DNA of 12,996 bases, taken from the NCBI GenBank assembly GCA_024695185.1, contig JAILIR010000014.1, positions 1 through 12,996 on the forward strand, written 5' to 3'. This document shows, piece by piece, positions 1-7,700 of this stretch; within the stretch, counting starts at the first letter, position 1, and each line of letters begins with the position of its first letter. The notes under the pieces were generated by a model, which worked only from the letters and a program-made list of their open reading frames with translations, ran no database searches and was not told the origin of the DNA. This DNA is from a bacterium (GTDB taxonomy: Bacteria > Bacillota_I > Bacilli_A > Acholeplasmatales > JAEDCM01). The translations under genes and the position numbers were made by a program.

Positions 1-434
1 AAAGAGTTAGTGATAAAAGACTAACTATTTCACCTAATAAAGATGATCTATTTAGTAAGGATTGTATTTATTATTTTAACTTTATCGATTCTTATGAAAA
101 TTTAAAACCAATCTATGATGAGCTTAAAAATCATTTTAGATGTGTTTTCCAACAAGAAATATATAGAGAAGAATATTGGTTAGAAGTATTACCTAACAAT
201 AGTGATAAGGGACATTCTTTAAAGAAACTAAAAGAATTACTTAATGTAGATAAAATCGTCTATTTTGGTGATTCAGTTAATGATATAGAAGCGTTTAAGG
301 CATCTGATTTATGTTATGCTGTAAGTAATTCTAAAGAAGAATTAAAGCCTTATGCGACTGAAATTATTGGTTCTAATGATGATGATGGGGTCATCAAGAA
401 AATAAAGGAGATGTATAAAAATGAAAGCTTTTAA
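1..434 (+). CDS. HAD-superfamily (Cof-type) phosphatase, 3' part
   Basis: The frame is open from the left edge to a TAA at 432-434, so the N-terminal part, including the nucleophile motif DxD, lies outside the window. The visible part ends with late motifs of Cof-type HAD phosphatases: a lysine-containing stretch DKGHSLKKLKELL (motif III region) and YFGDSVNDIEAF (motif IV, acidic residues binding Mg2+). This is followed by a segment about a residue being 'AVSNSKEELKPYA', where the family often has a 'vanity/AVANA' stretch before the C-terminal helix. Family members dephosphorylate small metabolites such as sugar phosphates or flavin precursors in the cytosol; the substrate cannot be read from this fragment. 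The 3' end overlaps the next gene by 14 nt, so they are co-transcribed. Confidence 0.85.
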   Translation, partial: RVSDKRLTISPNKDDLFSKDCIYYFNFIDSYENLKPIYDELKNHFRCVFQQEIYREEYWLEVLPNNSDKGHSLKKLKELLNVDKIVYFGDSVNDIEAFKASDLCYAVSNSKEELKPYATEIIGSNDDDGVIKKIKEMYKNESF

Positions 435-1020
435 AGCGATAAAAGCATTTAAATTAGTATTATTTATTGTTTGGGGTATTTTAGTCTTTATTTTTAAAGA
501 TAAAATTGCTGAACATAGCGAAGAACACTTTAGACTTGCTATTTTAGTAGCTTGTTTAATGTTTGCTTATTCAGTATTTGATATCTTTGATATGATTGAA
601 AAAAAGAAGACCTTTGCGGCACGTACCTCATTTTTTAACTGTTTGATTCAAATAGTATTTGGAATTATTATTTTAGCTGATCCTCTAATTAGAGAAAATT
701 ATGCGACTGTATGTATTATTTGGGCAGTATGGTCTATATGTAGGGAAGGTCAAGAACTTGCAGAGGATTTAGAGAGATTCAAAGAACATATTCCTGCATA
801 CTTAAACGTTATAGAATCTATAATTGTATTAGTATTATCATTTATGTTAATTGCTAATCCACATCCAGAACATGCAGAATTACACTTAATTTTACTAGGC
901 TTTGAGTTAATTTTAGGTGTTTTATTCCCACATATTGATTATTTCTTCATTAAAAAACATAAAGCTAAAGAATTAGCTGAAAAACAAAAGGAAGAAGTTG
1001 ATATTGCAGATGAACAATAA
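421..1020 (+). CDS. Six-helix membrane protein, possibly HdeD/DUF308-like
   Basis: A 199-residue protein with hydrophobic segments at about residues 10-26, 38-56, 71-88, 93-108, 126-146 and 154-176, short polar loops and a charged Lys/Glu-rich C-terminal tail. The number and pairing of helices resemble the DUF308/HdeD family, but I see no diagnostic motif, so the family call is tentative and the function unknown. The ATG at 421 is preceded by AAAGGAG (404-410) with a 10-nt spacer. It starts inside the HAD gene and its last codons overlap the start of the Sir2 gene, which suggests translational coupling in a three-gene operon. No signal peptide cleavage site is evident; the first helix probably acts as the membrane anchor. 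Confidence 0.7.
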   Translation: MKAFKAIKAFKLVLFIVWGILVFIFKDKIAEHSEEHFRLAILVACLMFAYSVFDIFDMIEKKKTFAARTSFFNCLIQIVFGIIILADPLIRENYATVCIIWAVWSICREGQELAEDLERFKEHIPAYLNVIESIIVLVLSFMLIANPHPEHAELHLILLGFELILGVLFPHIDYFFIKKHKAKELAEKQKEEVDIADEQ

Positions 1021-1720
1021 TGATATTTTAACTTTAAAAAACTGGATTAATTCAAGTAAAAAAATAGTTGTTTTTACTGGTGCAGGTATAAGTGTACCTT
1101 CAGGTATTCCTGATTTTAGAAGTGCTAACGGTATCTATAATACCGAATATGATGGCTTATCTCCTGAAGAAATTATAAGTCATAGTTTCTTTGTTAAGAA
1201 CCCTAAAATGTTTTATAAATTCTATTTTGATAAGATGATTTATTTAAATGCAGAGCCTAATTTAGCACATAAATACTTTGCGAAAATAGGAGCTACAATC
1301 GTTACACAAAATATTGATAACTTGCATACTCTTGCAGGTAGTAAAACAGTTTATGAATTGCATGGTAATGTTTATAGAAACTATTGTATGAGATGCAACA
1401 AGTTTTATGACTTAAAGGATCTTAAAAAAGGAGAAGTACCATACTGCGAATGTGGCGGAATGATTAAACCTGATGTCGTCTTATACGAAGAAGGTCTTGA
1501 TAATAATACTATCATGGGTGCAATAAAGTCTATAAGTGATGCTGATATGCTTATAATTGTAGGTACATCACTTAGAGTTTATCCAGCCGCAGGCTTTATA
1601 AATTATTATAAAGGTGATAAATTAGTCATTTTAAATATGGAAAGAACTCCTTTTGATAGTGGCGCAAACCTTGCTATTTATGGCGATATTGTTGAAATTG
1701 TAAAAGAATTAGAGAAATAA
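1010..1720 (+). CDS. Sir2-family NAD-dependent protein deacylase
   Basis: The 236-residue protein removes acyl groups from lysine side chains, using NAD+ and releasing nicotinamide and O-acyl-ADP-ribose. All sirtuin landmarks are visible: GAGIS (24-28) and GIPDFR (32-37) for NAD binding, TQNIDNLH (99-106) for the nicotinamide pocket, catalytic His118 in LHGN, four zinc-binding cysteines (126, 129, 146, 148), and GTSLRVYPAAG (185-195) for the Rossmann fold. Length is normal for bacterial sirtuins. An in-frame TTG at 998 also exists, but it lies directly after the purine-rich GGAAGAAG (990-997), too close for ribosome binding; the ATG at 1010 is preferred. It overlaps the preceding gene by 11 nt and ends in the terminator at 1721-1744. 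The acyl preference cannot be read from the sequence. Confidence 0.95.
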   Translation: MNNNDILTLKNWINSSKKIVVFTGAGISVPSGIPDFRSANGIYNTEYDGLSPEEIISHSFFVKNPKMFYKFYFDKMIYLNAEPNLAHKYFAKIGATIVTQNIDNLHTLAGSKTVYELHGNVYRNYCMRCNKFYDLKDLKKGEVPYCECGGMIKPDVVLYEEGLDNNTIMGAIKSISDADMLIIVGTSLRVYPAAGFINYYKGDKLVILNMERTPFDSGANLAIYGDIVEIVKELEK

Positions 1721-1743
1721 AAAAAAGTCCGTTTGGACTTTTT

Positions 1744-1744
<1 letters not shown>
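1721..1744. terminator. Bidirectional terminator between the sirtuin and ferredoxin genes
   Basis: A perfect 10-bp stem (AAAAAAGTCC / GGACTTTTTT) with loop GTTT. It begins directly after the sirtuin stop codon, and its T side reaches the ferredoxin stop codon (1744-1746). T-runs follow the stem on both strands, so it can terminate both convergent transcripts. Confidence 0.9.
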
Positions 1745-1963
<219 letters not shown>

Positions 1964-1971
1964 TATTTTGC

Positions 1972-2000
1972 TTGTATTTTATCATTTTTTTTAGTAAAAT
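1972..2000 (+). promoter_or_regulatory. Promoter of the UPF0154 gene
   Basis: -35 TTGTAT (1972-1977), 17-bp spacer, -10 TAAAAT (1995-2000). The ribosome-binding site GAGGGA (2014-2019) and ATG at 2025 follow at normal distances. Confidence 0.65.
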
Positions 2001-2024
2001 ATTTTTTGGAAATGAGGGATTAAT

Positions 2025-2273
2025 ATGATTTATTCAAATATGACAGGTCTACCAGTTGTTGGATTTGTATTTATTGTTATAGGATGTTTATTATTAGGAT
2101 TTATTATCGGCTTTTTCGTAACAAGAAAATTAATATCAAAATACATGCAAAAGAACCCACCAGTTAATGAAGCTATGATTAGAGCAATGTATAGACAAAT
2201 GGGTAGAACTCCATCTGAAAAGCAAGTAAGAGAAGTTATGCGTTCAATGGAAGAAGCTAAAACAAAAAAATAA
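2025..2273 (+). CDS. UPF0154 (YneF-like) single-pass membrane protein
   Basis: An 82-residue protein with one N-terminal membrane helix (about residues 9-32, rich in Val/Ile/Gly), then a basic RKLISKYMQKNPPVNEAMIR stretch and a helical cytosolic tail. The order 'GFF-x-x-RK...KNPPxNExMI...QMGxxPSxKQ' is the signature of the UPF0154 family, to which B. subtilis YneF belongs; no biochemical function is known to me. It is slightly longer than YneF because of a few extra residues at the N-terminus. Start supported by GAGGGA five bases upstream of ATG. It has its own promoter and a terminator directly at its stop codon, so it is probably monocistronic. Confidence 0.9.
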   Translation: MIYSNMTGLPVVGFVFIVIGCLLLGFIIGFFVTRKLISKYMQKNPPVNEAMIRAMYRQMGRTPSEKQVREVMRSMEEAKTKK

Positions 2274-2293
2274 GGCGCTTGCCTTATTTTTTT
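2264..2293. terminator. Bidirectional terminator between UPF0154 gene and plsY
   Basis: A perfect 13-bp stem (A7 then TAAGGC, paired with GCCTTA then T7) with loop GCTT. The stop codon of the UPF0154 gene (2271-2273) is within the left arm, and the plsY stop (2293-2295) begins at the last base of the right arm. T-runs are present on both strands, so it serves both genes. Confidence 0.92.
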
Positions 2294-3081
2294 TATTCTT
2301 CATCGTTGCCTGTAGTATCGATATCACTATCTAATTCTTGATCATTATTTTCTATTTCTTTAACGGGTTCCTTTTTATCATCATCACCAACAGCACTACC
2401 AGTTACATCTTCACCCTTATGCTTTTTAAAGGAGTGTTCTGTACCTTTAAATATTCTAACATAATTTCTCCAGTGCTTGATAATCATGAATAAAGATATT
2501 GTGTAGAATAGAATCAATACTTCAATACCCATCTTACCTAAGTACTTATATAAAGCATATTCTTGAATAGTTGCGGTAATACATACTGTAAGTATGGCAA
2601 AAGTAGAAGATAGTGATACATAACCTGTAGCTTCTAGTGTTAAAGCAAATACTAATAAGCATAACACTGCAGGAATTGGTGCAAATACAAAAGTTATACC
2701 AAGGGAAGTTGCTACGGCTTTACCACCTCTAAAACCAGCAAATACAGGGAACATATGTCCTATAACACACAATAAGCCATAATAAATTGGTTTAAACAAT
2801 GCAAAATTAAATGCTTCTATATTCTTAAAATCAATTTGATATTTGTTTAATTCATATAAGATTCTGGCTAAACCTACAACTAATACACCCTTAAAGACAT
2901 CTAAAAAGAAGACGATAAAGCCTAATTTTTTTCCTAAAACTCTAATGGCATTAGTGGTTCCTAAGTTATGGCTTCCGTATTCTCTAATGTCAATTCCTTT
3001 AGCTGTTTTACCAACAACTAAGGCACTAGGGAAGGAGCCAATTAAATAGGCAACAAGTAGGCATAATATAGCATAAAACAT
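2293..3081 (-). CDS. plsY: Glycerol-3-phosphate acyltransferase PlsY
   Basis: Membrane enzyme that transfers an acyl group from acyl-phosphate to glycerol-3-phosphate, making lysophosphatidic acid, the first step of phospholipid synthesis; it works with PlsX. Conserved PlsY motifs are visible: GSFPSALVVGK (15-25), DIREYGSHNLGTTNAIRVLG (31-50), DVFKG (61-65), GHMFPVFAGFRGGKAVATSLG (108-128) and NYVRIFKGTE (206-215). Several hydrophobic segments lie between them. The family is usually about 200 residues; this protein has 262 because of an unusual acidic, hydrophilic tail from about residue 221 to the end. Start ATG at 3081 is preceded by AAGGAG with an 8-nt spacer. It is transcribed away from parE from an extended -10 promoter. 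Confidence 0.95.
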   Translation of the reverse strand: MFYAILCLLVAYLIGSFPSALVVGKTAKGIDIREYGSHNLGTTNAIRVLGKKLGFIVFFLDVFKGVLVVGLARILYELNKYQIDFKNIEAFNFALFKPIYYGLLCVIGHMFPVFAGFRGGKAVATSLGITFVFAPIPAVLCLLVFALTLEATGYVSLSSTFAILTVCITATIQEYALYKYLGKMGIEVLILFYTISLFMIIKHWRNYVRIFKGTEHSFKKHKGEDVTGSAVGDDDKKEPVKEIENNDQELDSDIDTTGNDEE

Positions 3082-3104
3082 ACTATCAACTCCTTGCCGA
3101 TATG

Positions 3105-3113
3105 ATTATATCA
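3105..3113 (-). promoter_or_regulatory. Extended -10 promoter of plsY
   Basis: On the minus strand TGATATAAT: a consensus -10 TATAAT (3105-3110) with the TGn extension (3111-3113). No good -35 is visible at the expected distance, as is usual for extended -10 promoters. Confidence 0.65.
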
Positions 3114-3186
3114 TAAATATAAAAAAAATAATACCTAACTTTTACATATTTTTTACATTTTTTCGTTAAAAATTTAATTAAAATTA

Positions 3187-3202
3187 TGTTATAATTTATA
3201 AT
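3187..3202 (+). promoter_or_regulatory. Promoter of the parE operon
   Basis: TGTTATAAT (3187-3195) is an extended -10 with a consensus hexamer at 3190-3195; a second TATAAT lies at 3197-3202. The -35 region is A/T only (around 3166-3172) and weak. The ribosome-binding site GAGGAG (3215-3220) and GTG start at 3230 follow. Divergent from the plsY promoter. Confidence 0.65.
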
Positions 3203-3229
3203 GTAGAATTACGTGAGGAGTGAATAAAA

Positions 3230-5158
3230 GTGGCAAAGAACAACTATGATGATAGTTCGATTAAGATATTAGAAGGACTAGAAGCAGTTAGAAAAAGACC
3301 AGGTATGTATATTGGCTCAACCGATTCAACAGGTTTGCACCACTTAGTTTGGGAAATAGTGGATAACTCTATTGATGAGGTAACTGCGGGGTATGGAGAT
3401 AAAATAAATGTAACAATTAAAAACGATAACTCTATAGAAGTAGAGGATTTTGGTCGTGGTATGCCTTGTGGTATGCATGAATCAGGCAGACCTACTCTTG
3501 ATGTAATACTTACAACTCTTCACTCGGGTGGTAAATTTAGTGAAGATGGCGGTTATAAGACAGCCGGAGGTTTACATGGTGTTGGTTCATCTGTTGTTAA
3601 TGCGTTATCACAATTTTTAATTGTAACCGTAAAAAGAGACGGCAAAATTATAAGAAGAAAATATGTTAATGGCGGTCATCCTGAAGGAGAACTAGAGGTT
3701 TTAGGTGATTGTAAGGATACAGGTACAACTATTTGGTTTAAACCAGATCCATCTATTTTTTCAACAACACTATATCAATATGATGTGATTAAAGAACGTT
3801 TAAGAGAAAAAGCCTTCTTAAACAAGGGTTTAAAAATAACATTAGTTGACCAAAGAAGCAATAAAAAAGAAATCTTCTTATATGAAGATGGTATAAAAGA
3901 CTATGTTACATTCTTAAATAAAGGTAAGACATTAGTTCATGAAATATGCTATTTTGAAGGTAAAACTAACGGTATAATTGTTGAAGTTGCTATGCAATAT
4001 ACTTCAAATAACTATTCAGAAAACATTTATTCGTTTGTAAATAATGTCATCACTAAAGATGGTGGTACTCATGAGCTAGGCTTTAAGAGTGCCCTAACAA
4101 GAGCTATAAACGATTATGCAAGAAAATATAGCTTAATTAAAGAAAAAGAAAAGCTTGAAGGTGTAGATATAAGAGAAGGCTTAACTGCGGTTATAGCCCT
4201 TAAAATTGGTGAAAAACAACTTGAATTCGTTGGACAAACTAAGGATAAATTAGGAAGTCCTGAAGCAAAACCAGCTGTTGAAAACATCGTTTATGAAAAA
4301 TTTAACTACTACCTTGAAGAAAATAGAGAATTTGCTAATAACCTAATCCAAAAATCTTTAAAAGCATCTCGTGCAAGAGAAGCTGCTAGAAAAGCAAGAG
4401 ATGAGGTTAGATTAGATAAAAAGAAGAAGGAAACTAAACTACTTAATAATGGTAAATTAACACCTGCTCAAGGAAAAGATAAGTCTATTAATGAATTATT
4501 CCTAGTAGAGGGTGATTCTGCAGGTGGAAGTGCTAAAAAGGGTAGAGATTCAAGATTCCAAGCTATACTACCTCTTAGAGGTAAAGTATTAAATACTTCA
4601 AAGGGTAAAATAGAAGATGTACTTAAAAATGAAGAATTAAACACTATTATTAACACTATAGGTGCGGATTTTGGTGCGGATTTTGACATCAAGAAATGTA
4701 ATTATAATAAAATTATAATCATGACCGATGCCGATGTTGATGGTGCCCATATTCAAATATTATTACTTACATTCTTCTTTAACTATATGCGTGCTTTAAT
4801 TGAAAATGGTATGGTTTATATTGCGATGCCACCACTATATTTAGTTAAATCAAAAACAAAATCTAAAGAACAAAAGTATCTTTGGAGTGATGATGAATTA
4901 AAGAAATATACAGGAAATAACCAATATATCGTACAACGATATAAAGGTTTAGGTGAAATGGATGCTGAGCAATTATGGGAGACTACAATGAATCCTAATA
5001 ATAGAATGCTTGTTAGAGTAGGCATTGAAGATATTGGAGATGCTGAACAAAGAATTAAAGTATTAATGGGTGATGATGTAGAACCTCGTAGAGACTGGAT
5101 AGATAAGCATGTAAGCTTTGTAACAGAAGACAACTTTGAGATTGGAAGTGAAGAATAA
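3230..5158 (+). CDS. parE: DNA topoisomerase IV subunit B
   Basis: ATPase subunit of topoisomerase IV, which with ParC decatenates daughter chromosomes and relaxes supercoils. The 642-residue protein has the GHKL ATPase domain with catalytic Glu42, Asn46, Asp73 in VEDFGRGMP, and the GGLHGVGSSVVN lid (113-124). The transducer follows, then the TOPRIM domain with EGDSAGGSAKKGRD (Glu427) and the metal-binding DADVDGAH (Asp500, 502, 504), then YKGLGEMDAEQLWETTMNP. Throughout it resembles Bacillus ParE more than GyrB, for example in YKTAGGLHGVGSSVVNALS and VNNVITKDGGTHELG, and its partner gene is ParC-like. GTG start with GAGGAG nine bases upstream. Its TAA overlaps the parC ATG by one base. Confidence 0.96.
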   Translation: MAKNNYDDSSIKILEGLEAVRKRPGMYIGSTDSTGLHHLVWEIVDNSIDEVTAGYGDKINVTIKNDNSIEVEDFGRGMPCGMHESGRPTLDVILTTLHSGGKFSEDGGYKTAGGLHGVGSSVVNALSQFLIVTVKRDGKIIRRKYVNGGHPEGELEVLGDCKDTGTTIWFKPDPSIFSTTLYQYDVIKERLREKAFLNKGLKITLVDQRSNKKEIFLYEDGIKDYVTFLNKGKTLVHEICYFEGKTNGIIVEVAMQYTSNNYSENIYSFVNNVITKDGGTHELGFKSALTRAINDYARKYSLIKEKEKLEGVDIREGLTAVIALKIGEKQLEFVGQTKDKLGSPEAKPAVENIVYEKFNYYLEENREFANNLIQKSLKASRAREAARKARDEVRLDKKKKETKLLNNGKLTPAQGKDKSINELFLVEGDSAGGSAKKGRDSRFQAILPLRGKVLNTSKGKIEDVLKNEELNTIINTIGADFGADFDIKKCNYNKIIIMTDADVDGAHIQILLLTFFFNYMRALIENGMVYIAMPPLYLVKSKTKSKEQKYLWSDDELKKYTGNNQYIVQRYKGLGEMDAEQLWETTMNPNNRMLVRVGIEDIGDAEQRIKVLMGDDVEPRRDWIDKHVSFVTEDNFEIGSEE

Positions 5159-7692
5159 TGGCGAATATTAAAGATAAGTTAGATCAATATTTGGACAAAA
5201 GAATCTCAGAGGACAAATTAGAAGATATATTTGGTGATAGATTTAGTAAATATACTAAAGAAGTTATTCAAGATAGAGCAATTCCTGATGCTAGAGACGG
5301 TTTAAAGCCTGTACAAAGACGTATTTTATACGGTTTATACAAGATGCATATATTTAGTAATAGTCAAACTAAAAAGTGTGCTAGAATCGTCGGTGAAGTA
5401 ATGGGTAAATACCATCCACATGGTGATTCGTCTATTTATGAAGCTTTAGTTATGATGAGTCAAGACTGGAAAACTAATATGCCACTTGCCTTTATTCAAG
5501 GTAATAATGGTTCTATTGACGGTGACCCAGCTGCGGCTATGCGTTATACCGAAGCAAGAATGACAAAAGCTGCAGAGCTTTTAATCGAAAATATCGATAA
5601 AAAGACTGTCGATTTTGTTCCTAACTATGATGATACAGAGGAAGAACCCGTTGTTTTACCTGCGAAATTCCCTAATTTACTAGTAAATGGTACTATGGGT
5701 ATGGCCGTAGGTTATGCAACTGATATTCCACCACACAATTTAAAGGAAGTACTAGATGCAACTATTGCCTTAATCGATAATCCTGAATTAACAAATGAGG
5801 ATTTAGAAAAGTTTGTAATAGGTCCTGATTTCCCTACAGGTGGTATAGTTCAAGGTTTAGATGGCTTAAAACAAGCTTATGAAACAGGTAAGGGTAAGAT
5901 TGTTGTTAGAGGCAAGGCTGATATTGAGCTAGATAGTAAGAGTAATAGAATTGTTATAACTGAAATTCCTTATAGAGTAAACAAGAAGGATTTAGTTATA
6001 AGAATCAAAAATATTGGTCTAGTTGAAAAGAATGTTGATGGTATAACTGATGTTCTTGATTTAACTGATAAAAACGGATTAAAGATAGTAATAGAGCTAA
6101 AAAAGGAAGCTAAGGCTGACCTTGTTTTAAACTATTTATTTAAGAATACAGAACTACAAACTACATATAACTATAATATGGTTGCGATCTATAATAGAAA
6201 GCCAGTATTAATGGATTTAAAGACTATTTTAGAGGCTTATATCAACCATCAAAAGGAAGTTATTACTAATAGAAGTAACTATGAATTATATGTTGCTAAA
6301 AAGAGATTACATATCGTTGAAGGCTTAATTAAGATGACTTCTATAGTTGATGAGGTAATTCATACTATTAGACATTCTGATGGTAAAGCTGATTCAAAGA
6401 AGAACTTGATGGAAAAGTTTGACTTCACAGAAGAACAAGCTGAAGCAATTGTAACATTACAATTATACAGATTAAGTAAAACTGATGTTGATGCTTTAAT
6501 GAAGGAATCTGAAGAATTAAAGAAAGCTATCGCTGAGCTTGAAGCTATTTTATCAAGCGAAAGAAAGCTACTTAATGTAATTAAGAAGGAATTAAATGAA
6601 GTGGCTAAGATTAGTTCTGAAAGAAAGACAAAAATAGAAGATGAAATTCAAAATATTAAGATTAACGAAGAAGAATTGGTAACTGATGAACAAATTGTTA
6701 TTGGTGTTACAAAAGATGGTTATGTTAAGCGTGCATCTATTAGAAGCTATAATCAAGCTACAGTTTGTGGCTTAAAGGAAAACGATGCCTTAATTTATAG
6801 AGAAGAAATATCAACACTTAATACTCTATTAATTTTCACATCATTAGGTAATTATATTTACCTACCAGCCTATAAAATAGATGAACAAAAATGGAAGGAT
6901 TTAGGTGTTTATATCGATAATATCGTCCATATTATGCCTAATGAAAAGATTGTTAATGTCTTTGCTATTAAAGACTTTAATGAGGACTATAATGTGCTTA
7001 TAGCTACAAAACTAGGCTCTATTAAGCAAACAAAGCTAGCTGATTTTAACATTTCTAGATACACTAAAGCCGTTAGAGCAATGAAATTAGCGGCTAATGA
7101 CACTGTAGTAAGTGTAGATATCGCTAGAAATTATCCAATGATTGTTGTATTCAACAAACGCGGTAGAGCTTTAAGATTTAGAAGTAGTGAAGTATCAATA
7201 GTTGGTACACAAGCAGGAGGAGTTAGAGCTATGAACTCTACTTGTGATATAAGCTGTGCCATTTATTCAAGAAATAATCATGATATTTTAATACTTACAT
7301 CACGTGGTAATGTAAAAAGAATTAAAACAGGTGATTTAAAGCTATCTGGTAGAGCAAAATCAGGTGAAGAAGTCATTAAAGATATCAAGACTAATCCAAA
7401 TTATATCGTTGATTGTCATACTTTAAGCTATGCACAATATAGAGATAATGTAAATCTTTACATTACAACAACAAAAACAAGTCTAAATTTAAAGGCATTT
7501 GACTTTAAATATAACGACAATAAGATAGGTACAAATGTTGTACCACCAGAGATGGGTGAACCACTAAAAATCAATCTAGAACGTCATGATGAGGTTGAAA
7601 TATTCGATGATGAGGGTGAAGCTCAAGAAGTTAGCGAAGATGAAATCGATACTATTCAACAAATCTCGATGTTTGATGAGTTTGAGGAGTGA
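5158..7692 (+). CDS. parC: DNA topoisomerase IV subunit A
   Basis: DNA breakage-reunion subunit of topoisomerase IV. The 844-residue protein has the winged-helix core with IIQDRAIPDARDGLKPVQRRIL-like sequence near residues 37-57, the quinolone-determining region HPHGDSSIYEALV with Ser91 and Glu95 (equivalent to the quinolone-sensitive Ser80/Glu84 of S. aureus GrlA), and AAMRYTEARM with catalytic Tyr130. A coiled-coil region follows (about 440-500), then a C-terminal beta-pinwheel (about 510-810) without a canonical GyrA box, and an acidic tail. NNGSIDGDPAAAMRY and DFPTGGIVQGLDGLKQAYETG are ParC-like rather than GyrA-like. It starts on TAATG overlapping parE and ends in GAGGAGTGATG, which overlaps the next gene region; the three genes form an operon. 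Confidence 0.96.
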   Translation: MANIKDKLDQYLDKRISEDKLEDIFGDRFSKYTKEVIQDRAIPDARDGLKPVQRRILYGLYKMHIFSNSQTKKCARIVGEVMGKYHPHGDSSIYEALVMMSQDWKTNMPLAFIQGNNGSIDGDPAAAMRYTEARMTKAAELLIENIDKKTVDFVPNYDDTEEEPVVLPAKFPNLLVNGTMGMAVGYATDIPPHNLKEVLDATIALIDNPELTNEDLEKFVIGPDFPTGGIVQGLDGLKQAYETGKGKIVVRGKADIELDSKSNRIVITEIPYRVNKKDLVIRIKNIGLVEKNVDGITDVLDLTDKNGLKIVIELKKEAKADLVLNYLFKNTELQTTYNYNMVAIYNRKPVLMDLKTILEAYINHQKEVITNRSNYELYVAKKRLHIVEGLIKMTSIVDEVIHTIRHSDGKADSKKNLMEKFDFTEEQAEAIVTLQLYRLSKTDVDALMKESEELKKAIAELEAILSSERKLLNVIKKELNEVAKISSERKTKIEDEIQNIKINEEELVTDEQIVIGVTKDGYVKRASIRSYNQATVCGLKENDALIYREEISTLNTLLIFTSLGNYIYLPAYKIDEQKWKDLGVYIDNIVHIMPNEKIVNVFAIKDFNEDYNVLIATKLGSIKQTKLADFNISRYTKAVRAMKLAANDTVVSVDIARNYPMIVVFNKRGRALRFRSSEVSIVGTQAGGVRAMNSTCDISCAIYSRNNHDILILTSRGNVKRIKTGDLKLSGRAKSGEEVIKDIKTNPNYIVDCHTLSYAQYRDNVNLYITTTKTSLNLKAFDFKYNDNKIGTNVVPPEMGEPLKINLERHDEVEIFDDEGEAQEVSEDEIDTIQQISMFDEFEE

Positions 7693-7700
7693 TGCATTTG
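7684..7700 (+). promoter_or_regulatory. Ribosome-binding site that favours a TTG start
   Basis: GAGGAG at 7684-7689 lies inside the end of parC. It is 2 nt from ATG 7692 and 8 nt from TTG 7698, so normal spacing points to TTG as the kinase start; the protein then begins MILKINNGE, typical of a TGS-like strand. Confidence 0.5.

Noticed and set aside
3230..7692. Possible gyrB-gyrA pair instead of parE-parC
   Set aside because: The sequences follow Bacillus ParE/ParC at diagnostic stretches (NNGSIDGDP, DFPTGGIVQG, YKTAGGLHGVGSS) and the A subunit lacks a canonical GyrA box.
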